NCBI GenBank assembly: GCA_031127095.1
Contig: JARIEX010000001.1
Span: 1 to 64,000, forward strand
Direction of reading: 5' to 3'
Origin: Gemmatimonadota bacterium
Lineage (GTDB): Bacteria; Gemmatimonadota; Gemmatimonadetes; Gemmatimonadales; Gemmatimonadaceae
DNA: 64,000 bases
Part shown: positions 63,161 through 64,000 of the stretch, one piece after another
How the letters are laid out: every line of letters begins with the position of its first letter
Position numbering within the stretch: position 1 is the first letter of the stretch
The notes under the pieces: model-generated
The model's database searches: none
Told to the model about the DNA's origin: nothing
What the model saw: only the letters and a program-made list of their open reading frames with translations
Program-made: the position numbers and the translations under genes

Positions 63161-64000
63161 TCACAGCCGCGTATCCACCTGCTCGCCGCGAATCGCAAAG
63201 ACGCGGGCCACGGCCTGGCCAATTTTGTTGTTCGGTGTGCTCGCGCCGGCCGTGATGCCGACCCGCAGCGTGCCCGCGCGCGGAATCCAGTCGGTGAGCG
63301 ACTCCTCGTGGTGATGCGGACCGATCGTGCGGAACCGCACGGCGTTCCCCTCGACGTCGATGTCGTCCGGGTCCGCGATGTGATACGTCGGCACCTGCTC
63401 CGCACACAGCGCGGCCAGCGAAATCGTGTTGCTGGAGTTGTAGCCGCCCACGACCACCATCAGGTCGAGCGGCTCGCGCAGCAATTCCACCACGGCATCC
63501 TGACGGTCCTGCGTGGCGCTGCAGATCGTGTCGAACGTGCGGAAGTACTCCGAGCGGTGCGCCTCGCCGTACGCGTGCGCCATCGCCTCACCCACCGCCG
63601 CGCCGATTGCCAGCGACTCGCGCGCCAGCATGGTGGTCTGATTGGCCACGCCGATCCGGTCGAGGTGCACGTCGGGATCGAAATGGTCCGACGCCGCCCG
63701 CGCGAACTTGTCCAGAAACGCCACGCGGGTGAGCGCAGGACGGATGGTCGGACGGCCCGCCCGGTGTGTGATGTAGTCCATCACGAGATCGGCTTCGTCC
63801 ATGTCACGCACCACGATGTACTGACCGCCGGGGTACTTCTCCACCTGCGACGCCGTCGCACGCGTTTCCTCGTGGTAGTACTTGCCGTGAATCAGCGACG
63901 TGAATCCGTCACGGGCATACACCTCCACCCGCTTCCACACGTTCAGCACCGAGCCGCAGGTCGTGTCCACCACCACGCACCCCAACTCGCGCAGCGTCTG
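63161..64000 (-). CDS. ispH: 4-hydroxy-3-methylbut-2-enyl diphosphate reductase, 5' end cut by window edge
   Basis: VVVDTTCGSVLNVWKRVEVYARDGFTSLIHGKYYHEETRATASQ...FDTICSATQDRQDAVVELL...LDLMVVVGGYNSSNTISLAALC...GITAGASTPNNKIGQAV. Confidence 0.93.
   Translation of the reverse strand, partial: QTLRELGCVVVDTTCGSVLNVWKRVEVYARDGFTSLIHGKYYHEETRATASQVEKYPGGQYIVVRDMDEADLVMDYITHRAGRPTIRPALTRVAFLDKFARAASDHFDPDVHLDRIGVANQTTMLARESLAIGAAVGEAMAHAYGEAHRSEYFRTFDTICSATQDRQDAVVELLREPLDLMVVVGGYNSSNTISLAALCAEQVPTYHIADPDDIDVEGNAVRFRTIGPHHHEESLTDWIPRAGTLRVGITAGASTPNNKIGQAVARVFAIRGEQVDTRL

Noticed and set aside
1-64000. CRISPR array, prophage, integron or transposase
   Set aside because: No regularly spaced repeats of CRISPR size, no integrase/transposase motifs and no phage structural genes seen by eye.

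Overview
GC-rich bacterial chromosomal window, densely coding on both strands. Gene content (many secreted beta-propellers, TonB/DUF4249/DUF5916 proteins, an imuA-imuB-dnaE2 cassette) suggests a Gemmatimonadota-like organism; this taxonomy is inferred, not tested. Most of the window is ordinary housekeeping or accessory metabolism: NUDIX, rhodanese, LD-carboxypeptidase, GT2, class IV aminotransferase, chromate transporter, S9 peptidase, cold-shock protein, beta-oxidation genes and ispH. Four regions stand out. (1) A translationally coupled Eco57I/PglX-like DNA methyltransferase and SNF2-type helicase pair (5503-11267), with no recognisable nuclease and two interlocked inverted repeats just before the methyltransferase start; it is a candidate minimal DISARM/BREX-related defence module. 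(2) A DNA-damage mutagenesis cassette (imuA, imuB, dnaE2) with a stand-alone photoactive-yellow-protein-like PAS protein between imuB and dnaE2, a shared TTCGGT-N5-TTCGGT direct repeat abutting the imuA and dnaE2 starts, a 428-nt imuA/imuB overlap, and low-complexity insertions in ImuB and DnaE2. (3) A heptameric (CCCACGG)n repeat found both in-frame within imuB and in an intergenic block about 45 kb away. (4) Two toxin-antitoxin loci (PIN-type and AbrB-Doc), the second with two 22-bp-spaced TAGCAC-N4-GTGCTA operators. No tRNA, rRNA, CRISPR array, transposase or integrase was recognised by eye. All family calls come from motif recognition, with no database search.
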